Below are positions 41,712-50,496 of a DNA stretch of 64,000 bases, piece after piece. The notes below the pieces were generated by a model. The model ran no database searches, was not told the DNA's origin, and saw nothing but the letters and a program-made list of their open reading frames with translations. Positions within the stretch are counted from its first letter, which is position 1, and every line of letters starts with the position of its first letter. Source of the stretch: Nonomuraea africana (GTDB lineage: Bacteria; Actinomycetota; Actinomycetes; Streptosporangiales; Streptosporangiaceae). The translations under genes and the position numbers were made by a program. Location: positions 3,100,001 through 3,164,000 of the forward strand of contig NZ_JADBEF010000001.1 in NCBI RefSeq assembly GCF_014873535.1, in the 5' to 3' direction.

Positions 41712-42284
41712 CCAAGCTGCACGCGATGATCGCTGGGCAGGTTGGTCAGGATGTGGAGGCCGCCGACGTCGAAGTGCTGGTGGGGATCGAAACCGACCGC
41801 GGCCCGTGGGTGCAGGCGCTGCTGGCGGCCGGATACACGGTGCTGGCGGTCAATCCGCTGCAGGCGGCACGGTATCGGGAACGCCTGAGCGTATCGGGCG
41901 CCAAGAGCGACGCGGCCGATGCGCACATGCTGGCCGACATGGTCCGCACCGACTCTCACCAGCTGCGTCCGGTGGCCGGCGATAGCGCCGAAGCCGAGGC
42001 GATCAAGGTGGTGACACGGGCGCATAAGACATTGATCTGGGAACGGACCCGCCATGCTCAGCGGTTGCGGCACGCGCTGCGCGACTACTTCCCCGCGGCC
42101 CTGCAGGCAGTTCGAGGACCTGGCCGCAACCGACACTCTGGAGTTGCTGGCCAAGGCCCCCGATCCCACGTCGGCGTCGAGGCTGACCATCGGCCAGATC
42201 ACCGCCGCGCTCAAACGAGCTCGCCGCCGGGGCGTTGCCGACAAGGCCGCCACCATCCTGGCCCGCGGGCTCGGCAGGCTCTGA
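41699..42284 (+). mobile_element. IS110-family transposase remnant, truncated and frameshifted
   Basis: Reading from 41699, VLVGIETDRGPWVQALLAAG, INP-like VNPLQAARYRERLSVSGAKS and DAADAHMLADMVRTD match the DEDD (RuvC-like) domain of IS110 transposases. The frame changes by one base near 42107: after DYFPAALQA the match continues as FEDLAATDTLELLAKAPDP in the next frame, ending at TGA 42284. The first ~60 residues and the whole C-terminal Transposase_20 domain are missing, so the element is dead. Confidence 0.82.
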
Positions 42285-42319
42285 TGTCACGTCGGGGGAC
42301 GAAGGTTCCTGTCTGGCCA

Positions 42320-43552
42320 TCACATCCAGGCCATCACCAGTTGGGTATGACGTTTCGGGAAGACTCGGCCAACCGCCGGGGTGGGCACCGCGGCGTCGGC
42401 GGGGTGGAGTGTGAAGTCCGGGCCGGGATGCGCGCGCCATTCGCGATCCCAGACCAGCACGTGGTCATGAAGCCGGCGGGCGAGCTCAGCGCGGCCGCGG
42501 CCGTGCCCGATGGCGCCGAACTCCCACCGGCGCTCCTCGGCGTCGTTGCCGCGAGGAATCTCGCGGAGGGTGAGGTAGGCGAAGCTGTGCGGGCTGATGA
42601 GAACCGGACAGTACCAGCGCATCGCCAGGTTGACGAGGTCGCCGCCCCGGTCCGGGTCTCTCCAGATCATGCCGAACCGGTCGTCGACGGACGCGATCCA
42701 CAGGTGCATGGAGTCGAATGGTTCTCCGATGGCGGCCGTCACGCCGGTCCACAGTTCGGCCCGCTCCCCCGTCAACGCCTGTTCGAGGGCGGCCACGTCG
42801 AGCCGGGGGCCGCTCTCGATCGTCAACGTCACGGCGCCGTCCGCCAGGGCGGCCTCCTGGTCGAGGTATGCGCCGGCGCCCTGGATCGTGACGAAGCCGC
42901 ACACGGTCGGGTCGAGGCCGACGAACCTGTCGCCGTCTCGGACGAAGGTGAACGCGCGGGTGATCGTGGAGAAGCGGAGCGGGATGACCATGCGGCCGGC
43001 CTGGGTGAGGAGGTGTCCCCAGGGGCAGTCCCAGGCGCCCACGGTGACGAGGATGGCGTCGTAGCCCCGCTCGGGGGCGTGTTCCTCGGCGGCATGCTCG
43101 GCATCCCCCAGCACGACCTTCACCTGCGGGTAGCCCGTTTCGGCGAGGAATCGGGCCGCGCGCTCGATGACGAACGGATCGATGTCGACGGTGACCACCA
43201 GGCCTTCCTCGCCGACGATCTCAGCGATCAGCGCCGCGTTGTAACCCCCTGAGCCGATCTCCAAGACCTTCGCCCCACGGAAAAGGCGGGCGGCCTCCAG
43301 CATCTCCGCCTGGAGCCAGGGCGCGCTGACCGAACTCGTCGCCTTGCCTGCCGCGTCGCGCTTGGTGACGACGACGTCCTGCGCGGAGTAGACGGCGGAC
43401 AACGCTGCTTCCGGGGCGAACTTTTCCCGTGGGACCGCCACGAAAGCGGCTTCGACCTCCGGCGATGTGATCGAGCCCTGCTCGATCAGCGTGGCGACCA
43501 TGTCGGCGCGAAGGCGGTCAGGGGACTCGAGTGGCGGGGTGTCTGCGGTCAC
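42320..43552 (-). CDS. Protein-L-isoaspartate-methyltransferase-like enzyme of the FxLD-lanthipeptide type, 410 aa
   Basis: Residues 10-200 follow the PIMT fold: VPREKFAPE early, SAPWLQAEMLEAARLFRG, then motif I VLEIGSGGYNAAL. The remaining 200 residues form the extra C-terminal domain characteristic of the family TIGR04364 ('methyltransferase, FxLD system'), whose members usually sit in lanthipeptide clusters and convert precursor aspartate to a methyl ester/isoaspartate. Here no lanthionine synthetase, dehydratase or FxLD-type precursor peptide can be seen within reach, so the gene is an orphan. The GTG start has no ribosome site; translation may be leaderless. The gene is downstream of the dead IS110 element. 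Confidence 0.82.
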   Translation of the reverse strand: MTADTPPLESPDRLRADMVATLIEQGSITSPEVEAAFVAVPREKFAPEAALSAVYSAQDVVVTKRDAAGKATSSVSAPWLQAEMLEAARLFRGAKVLEIGSGGYNAALIAEIVGEEGLVVTVDIDPFVIERAARFLAETGYPQVKVVLGDAEHAAEEHAPERGYDAILVTVGAWDCPWGHLLTQAGRMVIPLRFSTITRAFTFVRDGDRFVGLDPTVCGFVTIQGAGAYLDQEAALADGAVTLTIESGPRLDVAALEQALTGERAELWTGVTAAIGEPFDSMHLWIASVDDRFGMIWRDPDRGGDLVNLAMRWYCPVLISPHSFAYLTLREIPRGNDAEERRWEFGAIGHGRGRAELARRLHDHVLVWDREWRAHPGPDFTLHPADAAVPTPAVGRVFPKRHTQLVMAWM

Positions 43553-43939
43553 TGGTCAACGGTACTTTCGCTCGAAGGAAAGTTCAGGAACTCCTGCAGG
43601 TGGGAGCGCCGGCCCGCCCAGGGACAAGAAGTGGCCTTCGGTCAAACGGGCTGGGGAGATCGCTCATCAGCTGGTGAGCGGGGGTTGGGCCGCCCATGGC
43701 CTGACGTGAGCGCTTGCAGTTCCCGCCGCTGTCGTCGGGTCGCCAGGAAGCCGATGAAGCCCCTGTTGCTCGGCCGGAGATGCCCGCGATGCCGTCCTGC
43801 ATCGCGACGAGAGGACAGGGCAGCCTCGCGCGAATGTTCGGCGGCGCCAAGCGTGACATGGCGGGTAGCGGGCCGCCAGAACGCGCACGTGGTCGTGCGA
43901 GGATCCCTGGGACCGTAACGACCACTGTGGAGGATGGCA
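43553..43939. other. Intergenic region (387 bases), no gene recognised
   Basis: Frames on both strands are open but composed of Arg/Ala/Pro-rich shadow-like sequence without homology. I looked here for a lanthipeptide precursor with an FxLD motif and a Cys/Ser/Thr-rich core and found none. Confidence 0.5.
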
Positions 43940-44509
43940 ATGTTCGCGATTTCCCTGGGTGACGGAGCTGAGCTGCGGCCGTTGGAGCCCTGGCAGGCTG
44001 AGGAGTTCCTCGCCCACATGGACCGCGGCCGCGAATACATCGGCCGGTACGTCGGGCTCCCCGACGCCGCAGCAGACCTCGACTCGGCGCGGAGCTGGCT
44101 CCAGTCGTACGCCGACAAGGCGGCCGCCGACACCGGCCGTCTCTACGGCATCTGGCTCGACGGGCTCCTCGTCGGCGGCGTTCTGTTCAGGGTCTTCAAC
44201 GCCAGTGCCGGCACCTGCGAGGCCGGCTGCTGGCTGGAACCGGCTGCCGCCGGGCGCGGTCTTGTCACCCGTGCGACACGCGTCATCATCGACTGGGCCG
44301 TCAGGGAACGTGGAATGCACCGGGTGGAGTGGCATGTGTCCTCGCAGAACACTCCGAGCATCAACGTGGCCAAGCGGCTCGGCATGAGCCGCGACGGAGT
44401 CCTGCGGGAGGACTTCCTCTACCGGGGCGTACGGCAGGACACCGAGATATGGTCGGTGCTCGCACCCGAGTGGCGTTCCCTGCCAGCCGGCGGAGCCGGA
44501 ACCTCGTAA
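43940..44509 (+). CDS. GNAT acetyltransferase, RimJ/RimL-like, 189 aa
   Basis: The second of two in-frame ATGs is chosen because GGAGG ends six bases before it. Residues 8-160 form a GNAT domain: LRPLEPWQAEEF, GCWLEPAAAGRGLVTRA (motif A, acetyl-CoA binding with Gly-rich loop), and VSSQNTPSINVAKRLGM (motif B). This subgroup (RimJ/RimL, Acetyltransf_3) acetylates protein N-termini or small amines. It lies alone between non-coding stretches. Confidence 0.9.
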   Translation: MFAISLGDGAELRPLEPWQAEEFLAHMDRGREYIGRYVGLPDAAADLDSARSWLQSYADKAAADTGRLYGIWLDGLLVGGVLFRVFNASAGTCEAGCWLEPAAAGRGLVTRATRVIIDWAVRERGMHRVEWHVSSQNTPSINVAKRLGMSRDGVLREDFLYRGVRQDTEIWSVLAPEWRSLPAGGAGTS

Positions 44510-44574
44510 GGCAGCCTCGGCGAGATCGTCGCGATCATCCGAGACTTCCTGGACCGCGCCACCCGAACTTCACG

Positions 44575-44865
44575 CTCTGCTGCCGCCCATGATCCGCCCC
44601 GCCGCGTCATAGACGGTCACGGTGACGGGAGGGGAGTCGATATATCGTGCGGGCCCGTCGCCTGGGTGCTCGGAACGGTCTTGGCGGGCGTCCCCGCGAT
44701 GAAGAAGCCACTCGTCACCACGGCGTCCGTGCGCCGCCCGGCGGACCAGTCGATCGTCACCCGCGCACGTATCACGACAGGCGCCCCCGATCCGACCCGA
44801 CACGACAGGTCCGGTCGAACCGGCTCCCCGCCCGGGTGGCGGCCCGCTGCTCGGCTCTGCCACAC
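44575..44865 (-). pseudogene. Possible decayed exported-protein fragment
   Basis: On the left-reading strand, VVIRARVTIDWSAGRRTDAV, SGFFIAGTPAK and (in another frame) VTVTVYDAAGRIMGG look like the beta-strand-rich end of one protein broken by a frameshift near 44640. No start codon or domain is identifiable, and the stretch lies within a gap of 365 bases between the GNAT and lipoprotein genes. Confidence 0.35.
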
Positions 44866-44874
44866 TGCGCGGCA

Positions 44875-46122
44875 ATGAAGCTTCCAGGAGAATTAAGAGG
44901 CATTCGCGGCGCCGGGCGGCGCCGGGTCGCGGCGGCGCTCTCTTGCCTGCTGGCGGTGACGGCATGCACCGGGGAAGCGGCGCCTGGTGCGAAGCCGCCG
45001 CCGTTCGCGAGCCCCACTCCGCTCCCGGAGATCACTCTGGCGTCCGGGTGGCAGCGGCTCGAGAGGGCCGGCGTGTGGGCCGCCACCTCGCTGCGGGATG
45101 TCGCGGCCGCGGGGCCCGATGCCGCCTGGGCGGTCGGGTACTCCGCCCAGGCGGAGGACGAGCCCTGGAACGGCGTTCTCCTGCGCGTGGACGGCGCCCG
45201 CTGGCGAGTCGACCTAAAGATGTGGAAACGCTTCCCCGATGCGATCGACACCGCCATCAACGGAATCGACGCCGACGGTCCGGATCGGGCCTGGGCGGTG
45301 GGGAACGCTAATCTCGACGACGATACGAACCTGCCCTATGCCTTGCGCTGGGACGGTCACAGCTGGCGTACGTTCACCCCACTCGGCGCGGCCAAGGAGC
45401 AGGAACTGAGTGACGTCGCCATGGACGGCGACCGCGCCGCCCTGATCGGCAACCGCAGCGCGTGGGCCCGCGACGAGGACGTCTACACGCCCCTCCTGCT
45501 GTCGTGGGACGGCAGGCGATTCACCGAGCGGACATTCCGCCGGGGACAGAAATTCGAGGCCGTGGCCGCCGGCGGCGGCCACACCTGGATCGTGGGGAGA
45601 CGGACGAGCGGCAGGTGCGCCGATTCGCGCCCGGCTGTCTGGCACAGCGCCACTCCCGGCGGCACGCCGGCGCCGATGCCGCTTCCCGACATCGGCACCG
45701 GGGGGCTGACACGCGTCTGGCAGAACGGACCCTCCGACGTCTGGGCCACGGGTAATCGTGGAACCGGCCTGGCCTGCGATACAGGCGGGGAGCCCGACAG
45801 ACCCGTGGTGCTGCACTGGGACGGCACGTCTTGGAAGGAGATCGACCTGCCCGGCCGGCCGGACACGCTGCACAGCGTGACCGCGTTCGGGCCTGACGAC
45901 GTGTGGCTGGTGGGAACAGACGATCAGGCGGCCTCGGGACGCCTCATGCTCCTGCACTACGAGGGGCAGCGATGGACACCCGAGTACCTCCCCCTCGACG
46001 GGGAGGCGGAGAACCATGAGAACGAGTACGCCCTGACCCGCGTCCCGGGCACCGCTCAGCTCCTGCTGGTCGGGTCGGAAGACTGCTGTGACGACCAGCA
46101 CGCGATCATCTATCGCCGATAG
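44875..46122 (+). CDS. Lipoprotein with predicted beta-propeller, 415 aa
   Basis: A signal peptide with lipobox VTAC (Cys about 31) anchors the protein outside. The mature part contains six to seven repeats of the type DVWAVG / AWAVGN followed by a W-D-G-x-x-W strand (ALRWDGHSWRTF, LLSWDGRRFTE, VLHWDGTSWKEI), the pattern of a secreted beta-propeller of the Kelch/BNR-like kind. Codon 7 (44893-44895) is TTA. ATG 44875 has no strong ribosome site. The function is unknown; such propellers bind ligands or partner proteins. Confidence 0.8.
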   Translation: MKLPGELRGIRGAGRRRVAAALSCLLAVTACTGEAAPGAKPPPFASPTPLPEITLASGWQRLERAGVWAATSLRDVAAAGPDAAWAVGYSAQAEDEPWNGVLLRVDGARWRVDLKMWKRFPDAIDTAINGIDADGPDRAWAVGNANLDDDTNLPYALRWDGHSWRTFTPLGAAKEQELSDVAMDGDRAALIGNRSAWARDEDVYTPLLLSWDGRRFTERTFRRGQKFEAVAAGGGHTWIVGRRTSGRCADSRPAVWHSATPGGTPAPMPLPDIGTGGLTRVWQNGPSDVWATGNRGTGLACDTGGEPDRPVVLHWDGTSWKEIDLPGRPDTLHSVTAFGPDDVWLVGTDDQAASGRLMLLHYEGQRWTPEYLPLDGEAENHENEYALTRVPGTAQLLLVGSEDCCDDQHAIIYRR

Positions 46123-46177
46123 GAGATTTGCCAGATATGTCCTCCATCAGCCGGAGCCTGTGCCAGGCTGCCCGGCG

Positions 46178-46455
46178 ATGAAGATCACACGCGGGGTGGT
46201 GGCTTCGCTCGTCTGCGTCGCCGTGCTGGCCTCGTCGGCGCCGGCGGCTGCTGGATAGTCGTCGACCGCGACTGCGAGCCATTCGGCGACTACCACCACC
46301 CATGTGAGGCAGACGCCCACTCGATCGCCATGCCACTCGGACTCCAGGTCCGTCGCGTCCCGTGTGGCGCTCCCACGGGCATGGCCGAGGATGTGACGGC
46401 GTTCGAGGCCGCGGCCCGTCACGAGCTGGTGACGCCCAATGAGGAAGAGTTGGCA
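46178..46455 (+). pseudogene. Possible frameshifted small secreted protein
   Basis: ATG 46178 begins a signal peptide (KITRGVVASLVCVAVLASSA...) that stops at TAG 46256-46258 after 26 codons. In another frame the sequence continues as WIVVDRDCEPFGDYHHPCEA and VRRVPCGAPTG, a cysteine-rich stretch, up to about 46455. A one- or two-base change near 46250 would join them. A hairpin terminator follows, supporting a real (perhaps recently broken) gene. Confidence 0.4.
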
Positions 46456-46467
46456 GTGCCCACCTCC

Positions 46468-46497
46468 AGGAGCCCCCGGTCACGGCTGGGGGTTCCT
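46468..46497 (+). terminator. Hairpin with CUUU tail
   Basis: AGGAGCCCCC and GGGGGTTCCT pair over 10 bases with one mismatch around a 10-base loop and are followed by CTTT. It is the most canonical terminator in the window and reads on the + strand. Confidence 0.75.
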
Positions 46498-46581
46498 CTT
46501 TCCACCGGAAACGAGGCGCTCTACTGGCCGGGCCAGCCCCCCCGCACGAGCCCGGCCCAGTCCGCTTCTCTGAAGCGATGA

Positions 46582-46892
46582 TCGCTGACCGCAGTGGGGT
46601 TGGTCCGGCGATGTTTCTCCACGGCGTACCGTCATCAGGTCAGGACGGCGGGGCTATGGCGCTCGACCGCGCGGCGCACGTCTGGCTGGCGGACCGCATG
46701 TGCCGCCGCCCGAGAATGGACATGTGACCATGACCGAGCAGCGAGCTGAGCTGAGCCGACAGTTCACAGCTTTGATCACCGTCAAGGCGTATGAGGTATG
46801 CGGAGGGGGAGGGCCGGAGTGTGTCGATGGCCATGCCTGCCCGAGCCACCGACGGTCGATCCGGCCACGATGATCGCAGACGCGGCGGCGTT
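46582..46892. other. Non-coding stretch (311 bases)
   Basis: A short frame from ATG 46731 (about 47 codons) has no recognisable homology. Nothing else is apparent. The stretch lies between the terminator and the LysR remnant in the decayed zone. Confidence 0.4.
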
Positions 46893-47405
46893 TCAGTGCG
46901 GAATCACCCAGCCCGGCGCCCAGGTCCCGGCGGTGTCGTGGCCGGCCGCTGTGGCGGCGAGGTGGGCGCGGAGGGTGGCCAGCCCTGGGTGGGGGTTGTC
47001 GCGGTGCCACAGGAGCGAGTGCGGGTAGACGGGCGTCGGGTCGGTCACCGGGATGCGGCGCAGGCCGTGGTCGGCGGGCCAGACCAGGCGGGTCTGCTCG
47101 CCCATGAAAGTGGCCAAGGCCGGGGTGTCGGCGATGGTGTCGAGGAGCGCGTCGGAGCCGAAGTTGGGGCCGGTCGCCTCGATGGTGAGGCCGAACTCGG
47201 CGACGAGATCGTCGTAGTAGGCGGCCCACTCGGTACCGGGGGCGATGCCGGGCATCCAGATCCGGTGCCCGGCGAGCTGAGCGACGGTCACCGACCGGGC
47301 GCCGGCCAGCGCGTGGGCGGGCCCGGTGAGGAGCTGGAGCGCCTCGTCGAGGCCACTGCTTGCCTCCAGCTTCTCGGCTGTCGTGGCGGGCGGGGCATGT
47401 GCTAT
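46893..47405 (-). pseudogene. LysR-family regulator, C-terminal effector-domain remnant
   Basis: About 170 codons match the effector-binding half of LysR regulators: ALAGARSVTVAQLAGHRIWM, GTEWAAYYDDLVAEFGL, ALATFMGEQTRLVWP and LLWHRDNPHPGLATLRAHLA. The N-terminal winged helix is missing; upstream the frame is closed by a TGA near 47410. The 5' end abuts the next gene's promoter. Confidence 0.78.
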
Positions 47406-47449
47406 TCAAAGATCCGTAATCGTGGTGCCTAGGTGGTTTTGAGGTGGAG

Positions 47450-48199
47450 ATGGAAGTCGGGTTCAACGAGTTGTACGCGGCCTGCCAGCCAATCATCTAC
47501 GGGGACATGGCACGGGGGCGGCAGGCGTTGACGGCGCTGCTGCCCGAGGCGTGGCGGCGGGGGCCGCGCTGGGGACTCGCGATGATCCACGCGATGCTCG
47601 CCGACCTCCACGGCAGGCTCGGGGACGTGCCGGGCGGGATATGGCACTTCCGAGCCGCGGTCGACCTGGGCTGGAACGACTGCCTGTCCATCTGGTCCGA
47701 TCCCGGCTTCGCCTGCCTGGCCAGCAGTCCGCACTTCGCCGGTATCTACGGTCGCGTGTGGATCTCGCCCGCCGATCTGGAGGAACTGGGGTGGCTGCGC
47801 GCCGAGGCCACCGCGATCTCCCAGGAGATCAGCTGGATCGCCGCCGAGAACATCGGCCGCCCGGACCACGGCTCCACCGACGTCTTCCACTGCCCCCTGC
47901 CCACCCGCGCCCCCGACGGCGCGGGCGTGCTCGGCGCCCGCATGTCCCTGGCCATCCTCCAGCGCGTCGGCCTCGACCTCATCGCCTCCTCGGACATCAG
48001 CCGCATCAGCGGCCTGATAGCCGCCGACGCCATCGACGGGCCCTCCTACTCCCAATGGGAGGTCTGGCGCTCCGCGAACCTCGCCGATTCCCGCGCCGCC
48101 GCCCGCCGCGCCTCCGCCCAGGCCCGCGCCTTCCGGCCCACCCCGGGCCTGTCCACCGTGCCGGTCCCCGCCACCACCCTCCCCCGAAGCAGCAGGTGA
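47450..48199 (+). CDS. Unrecognised protein with TPR-like N-terminus, 249 aa
   Basis: ATG 47450 has GAGG five bases upstream; a GTG six bases earlier is possible. Residues 8-75 are helical and resemble a TPR hairpin pair ending in W-x-D-P-G-F-A-C-L, the usual 'last repeat' pattern of TPR proteins. The rest is mixed and contains GLDLIASSDI-like strands, and the C-terminus (210-249) is Ala/Arg/Pro-rich. I do not recognise a function. Codon use is typical of the genome, so it is probably a functional gene amid remnants. Confidence 0.65.
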   Translation: MEVGFNELYAACQPIIYGDMARGRQALTALLPEAWRRGPRWGLAMIHAMLADLHGRLGDVPGGIWHFRAAVDLGWNDCLSIWSDPGFACLASSPHFAGIYGRVWISPADLEELGWLRAEATAISQEISWIAAENIGRPDHGSTDVFHCPLPTRAPDGAGVLGARMSLAILQRVGLDLIASSDISRISGLIAADAIDGPSYSQWEVWRSANLADSRAAARRASAQARAFRPTPGLSTVPVPATTLPRSSR

Positions 48200-48413
48200 A
48201 CCACGGACCACACGGCGCGATCTTGCTGCGAAAGCTGTTTCGCGGGCGCGGGGGTTGACGGCCGGATGGTCTCCGGGCTTGCGGTTCCGGCGAGGTTCAT
48301 TTGCTGCGCTTGTTCGGCGATGGGCCGTAGGGCAGGCCGTCCAGCCAGGCCGTAGATGTGGAAGATCTCTTCAATCGGCTGGCGGTGCGGGCCGTCCGGG
48401 ACGGCCTCTTGGC

Positions 48414-48635
48414 TGGGCTTTCCGCCGCCTTACCCGGCTCCTGCTCACGCGGCCCGACAACCTCAATGACGGGCACCGACGCCTGCTGGACGACCTCACC
48501 ACCGCCTGCCCCGAGATGATCGAGCTTGCCGCGCTCGTCCGCGGCTTCGCTGACCTGCTCCGGCCCCGCGAGGGCAACGCCGACCGTCTCGACGCCGGTT
48601 TCGCGCTGCTCCGTCACCGCATCCTGCTGGCCTAA
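48414..48635 (+). mobile_element. ISL3-family transposase, C-terminal remnant with internal deletion
   Basis: FRRLTRLLLTRPDNLNDGHR, then LLDDLTTACPEMIELAALVR and LRPREGNADRLDA match the C-terminal part of ISL3 transposases. After DRLDA the sequence jumps to GFALLRHRILLA, the normal end of these proteins, so about 60 residues were deleted. The N-terminal zinc finger and catalytic domain are absent. Confidence 0.75.
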
Positions 48636-48748
48636 CGCTCCGTCACCACCGAAAGAGAGACAGGGCCGTTGTTCTTATCGTCCCGACGAGATCGATAACG
48701 AGGGTCTCGGCTGTCGCGTTACTTCTTTCGAGGTAGTTCAGAGAAGGC

Positions 48749-48895
48749 ATGTCGTCCTCGAGTGTGTCGGCAATGACATCGCTGCTGGAGGCCGGGGAGA
48801 AGGCAGGGTCAAAGCGGGCCAAGGCCGAGAGCCTCGGGGTGAGGATTGTGGAACCGGAGGAGTCCGCCAGTATGGTGGCCGCGCTGCTGACGTGA
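48749..48895 (+). pseudogene. BRCT-domain remnant
   Basis: The 48 codons from ATG 48749 read VTSLL-like [20 protein letters not shown] followed by [12 protein letters not shown] and MVAALL, the second half of a BRCT domain such as ends NAD-dependent DNA ligases or exonuclease-like proteins (G-S-K-x-x-K-A-x-x-L-G-V). No preceding catalytic domain exists. The rest of the 333-base gap (48636-48968) shows nothing else. Confidence 0.55.
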
Positions 48896-48968
48896 GCACG
48901 GCGGTGCGTCAACTCCTGGCGGCGGCGGGGGTCACCGTGTCCACGCGGACGCCGTGACCCGGGCCCCG

Positions 48969-49865
48969 TTAGCCACCATGGACGCGGATTGAGTTGGGGC
49001 ACGTTTGGGCGAGCACCGCCGTTACGTGGCGACCGTCCGCGGTTCGCTCTCGCGGGTTCCGAGCTGCCGGGGTGGCCGGCATCGGCCGGCGGACCGCGGC
49101 GAACAGGCGGGCCAGCGTAGCCGACCGGCCGCCGTCGGCTGCCTGCGGTGCGATGGCGGCGACGCCTTCCTCCAGCCACGCCTCCCACGCCCCACGCTCG
49201 CCGCTGTCGAGACGGCCTCGCGCCACGGCCAGGTCGAGGATCGCCGTGCCGATCTCGCGGGCCATCGTCCCGCCCGTGGGACGGAACCGGCTGCCGATGA
49301 CGCCCAGATGGCGGACCTTGACCCGCGTACCCGCCAGCGCGAGCGTGATGTTGAGGAAGGACTCCACCCCGAAGTCCGCCGGAAGCGGCTCGGTGAGCAG
49401 CGACCGGCGCACCGCCCGGTAACCGGTCAGCGCATTCGCCCCCATGAACCCCGTCTCGGGGAAGAACCTGTCGGTCAGGGGCTCGTAGATGGTGAACGTG
49501 GAGCTGAGGATCGTGCCGGGATGATCGTATTCGTAGTCGCCCACCACGTGGCCGGCGGTGCCGGAGACGGCTGCCGCACGGAGTTCGGCGGCGACGTTGA
49601 GCTCCGAGGAGACCAGGTCGGCGTCGAGGAAGCACACCCACTCGGTGCGGGCCACGTCGATCGCGGTGTTCATCGCGGCGCCCTTGCCCTTCGGCCCGCG
49701 CAGGACCTCCGCCCCCGCCGCGGCGGCACGCTTCGCGGTGGCGTCGGTCGAGGCGCTGTCGACGACCAGGATCCGGTCGCCCGGCGCTGCGGCGGCGCGC
49801 GCCTGGCCGACGATAGTGGCGACGGTGGCCTCTTCGTTGTGCGCGGGAATGACGAAGGTGAACAA
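48969..49865 (-). CDS. Family 2 glycosyltransferase, 298 aa
   Basis: The GT-A fold is clear: FVIPAHNEEATV (1-15), ILVVDSASTDAT, KGAAMNTAID and the metal-binding WVCFLDADL (DxD-like). GVESFLNITLALAG carries an acceptor-site motif (related to E-D/E-x-x in GT2). TTG 49865 is the likely start with GGGAG upstream. It resembles glucosyl-3-phosphoglycerate-synthase-type or polysaccharide GT2 enzymes; the donor is not determinable. No polysaccharide genes adjoin it. Confidence 0.87.
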   Translation of the reverse strand: MFTFVIPAHNEEATVATIVGQARAAAAPGDRILVVDSASTDATAKRAAAAGAEVLRGPKGKGAAMNTAIDVARTEWVCFLDADLVSSELNVAAELRAAAVSGTAGHVVGDYEYDHPGTILSSTFTIYEPLTDRFFPETGFMGANALTGYRAVRRSLLTEPLPADFGVESFLNITLALAGTRVKVRHLGVIGSRFRPTGGTMAREIGTAILDLAVARGRLDSGERGAWEAWLEEGVAAIAPQAADGGRSATLARLFAAVRRPMPATPAARNPRERTADGRHVTAVLAQTCPNSIRVHGG

Positions 49866-50161
49866 TGCCGTGTCTCCCGGGGGGTGCGGTCAGGCACCAC
49901 CCTAACGACCACTCACTGCTCCGGCGCGCTTCTCCCGAAAGTGACCTCAACCGCAATGTGGCGGTGAGGTCAGCCGGCGAAGTCTTTCAGCGGTCGAGAT
50001 TCAGTGATCATCTCTACCGCTAATTTCGGCACTCAGACTCCTCGGAGCCGACCTGCCAGGCTCCGCCGCCAACCACGCGCTCGCCCGGCGGCCCGCGTGA
50101 ACGACCTGGTCGGGATGCCGCCACGTGGTGGCGGATTTTCGGATCTTGAGGTCAACGTGGG
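49866..50161. other. Intergenic region with a small hairpin
   Basis: No gene is visible. CCGCCAC-GTG-GTGGCGG (50118-50134) followed by ATTTTC forms a compact hairpin resembling an intrinsic terminator on the + strand, just before the small membrane-protein gene. An AT-richer patch around 50000-50045 may hold promoter elements for the divergent genes. Confidence 0.5.
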
Positions 50162-50401
50162 ATGCATTCGGCCATGACTAAACCGGACGAAGCACCCCAG
50201 ACACGGGACTCTCAGGTAGGAAACCTGCGCAACATGGGCACTGCGTCGATCGTCATCGGGCTGCTCACCTCTGTGGCCGTGCCCTTCACCTTCGGCTTGG
50301 AAATGCCCGTGTGGCTGATGAGCGCGATTGCGCTGCTCGTGCTGGCAGGTGTAGGTCTTCGGATCGAGGCCGCCATCAGGGATCGGCCGCAGCGCCAGTA
50401 G
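50162..50401 (+). CDS. Small membrane protein, two TM segments, 79 aa
   Basis: A short polar head is followed by hydrophobic segments at about 27-47 and 51-68, separated by a tight turn (EMPVW). The ATG at 50162 or 50174 could be the start. I do not recognise a family. Size and topology resemble small two-pass stress or toxin-like proteins, but nothing further supports that. Confidence 0.55.
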   Translation: MHSAMTKPDEAPQTRDSQVGNLRNMGTASIVIGLLTSVAVPFTFGLEMPVWLMSAIALLVLAGVGLRIEAAIRDRPQRQ

Positions 50402-50496
50402 TAGATCAACGCCGTTGGGGGCTCATGACACGTTTCTTACCGGCACCCCATGTCGGGTGCCATCAAGGATCGTCACGCCAGGGGCGAAGTGTCGCT

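Noticed and set aside
43553..43939. Possible lanthipeptide precursor next to the FxLD-type methyltransferase
   Set aside because: No frame on either strand has an F-x-L-D motif followed by a Cys/Ser/Thr-rich core.
46731..46874. Short frame of about 47 codons
   Set aside because: No homology, no conserved features, surrounded by remnants.
50118..50134. A fourth copy of the CCACGTGGT core
   Set aside because: It is part of a compact hairpin followed by ATTTT, its flanks do not match sites A-C, and the neighbouring genes are unrelated to glycan use. A core in the glycosyltransferase gene near 49550 is inside coding sequence.
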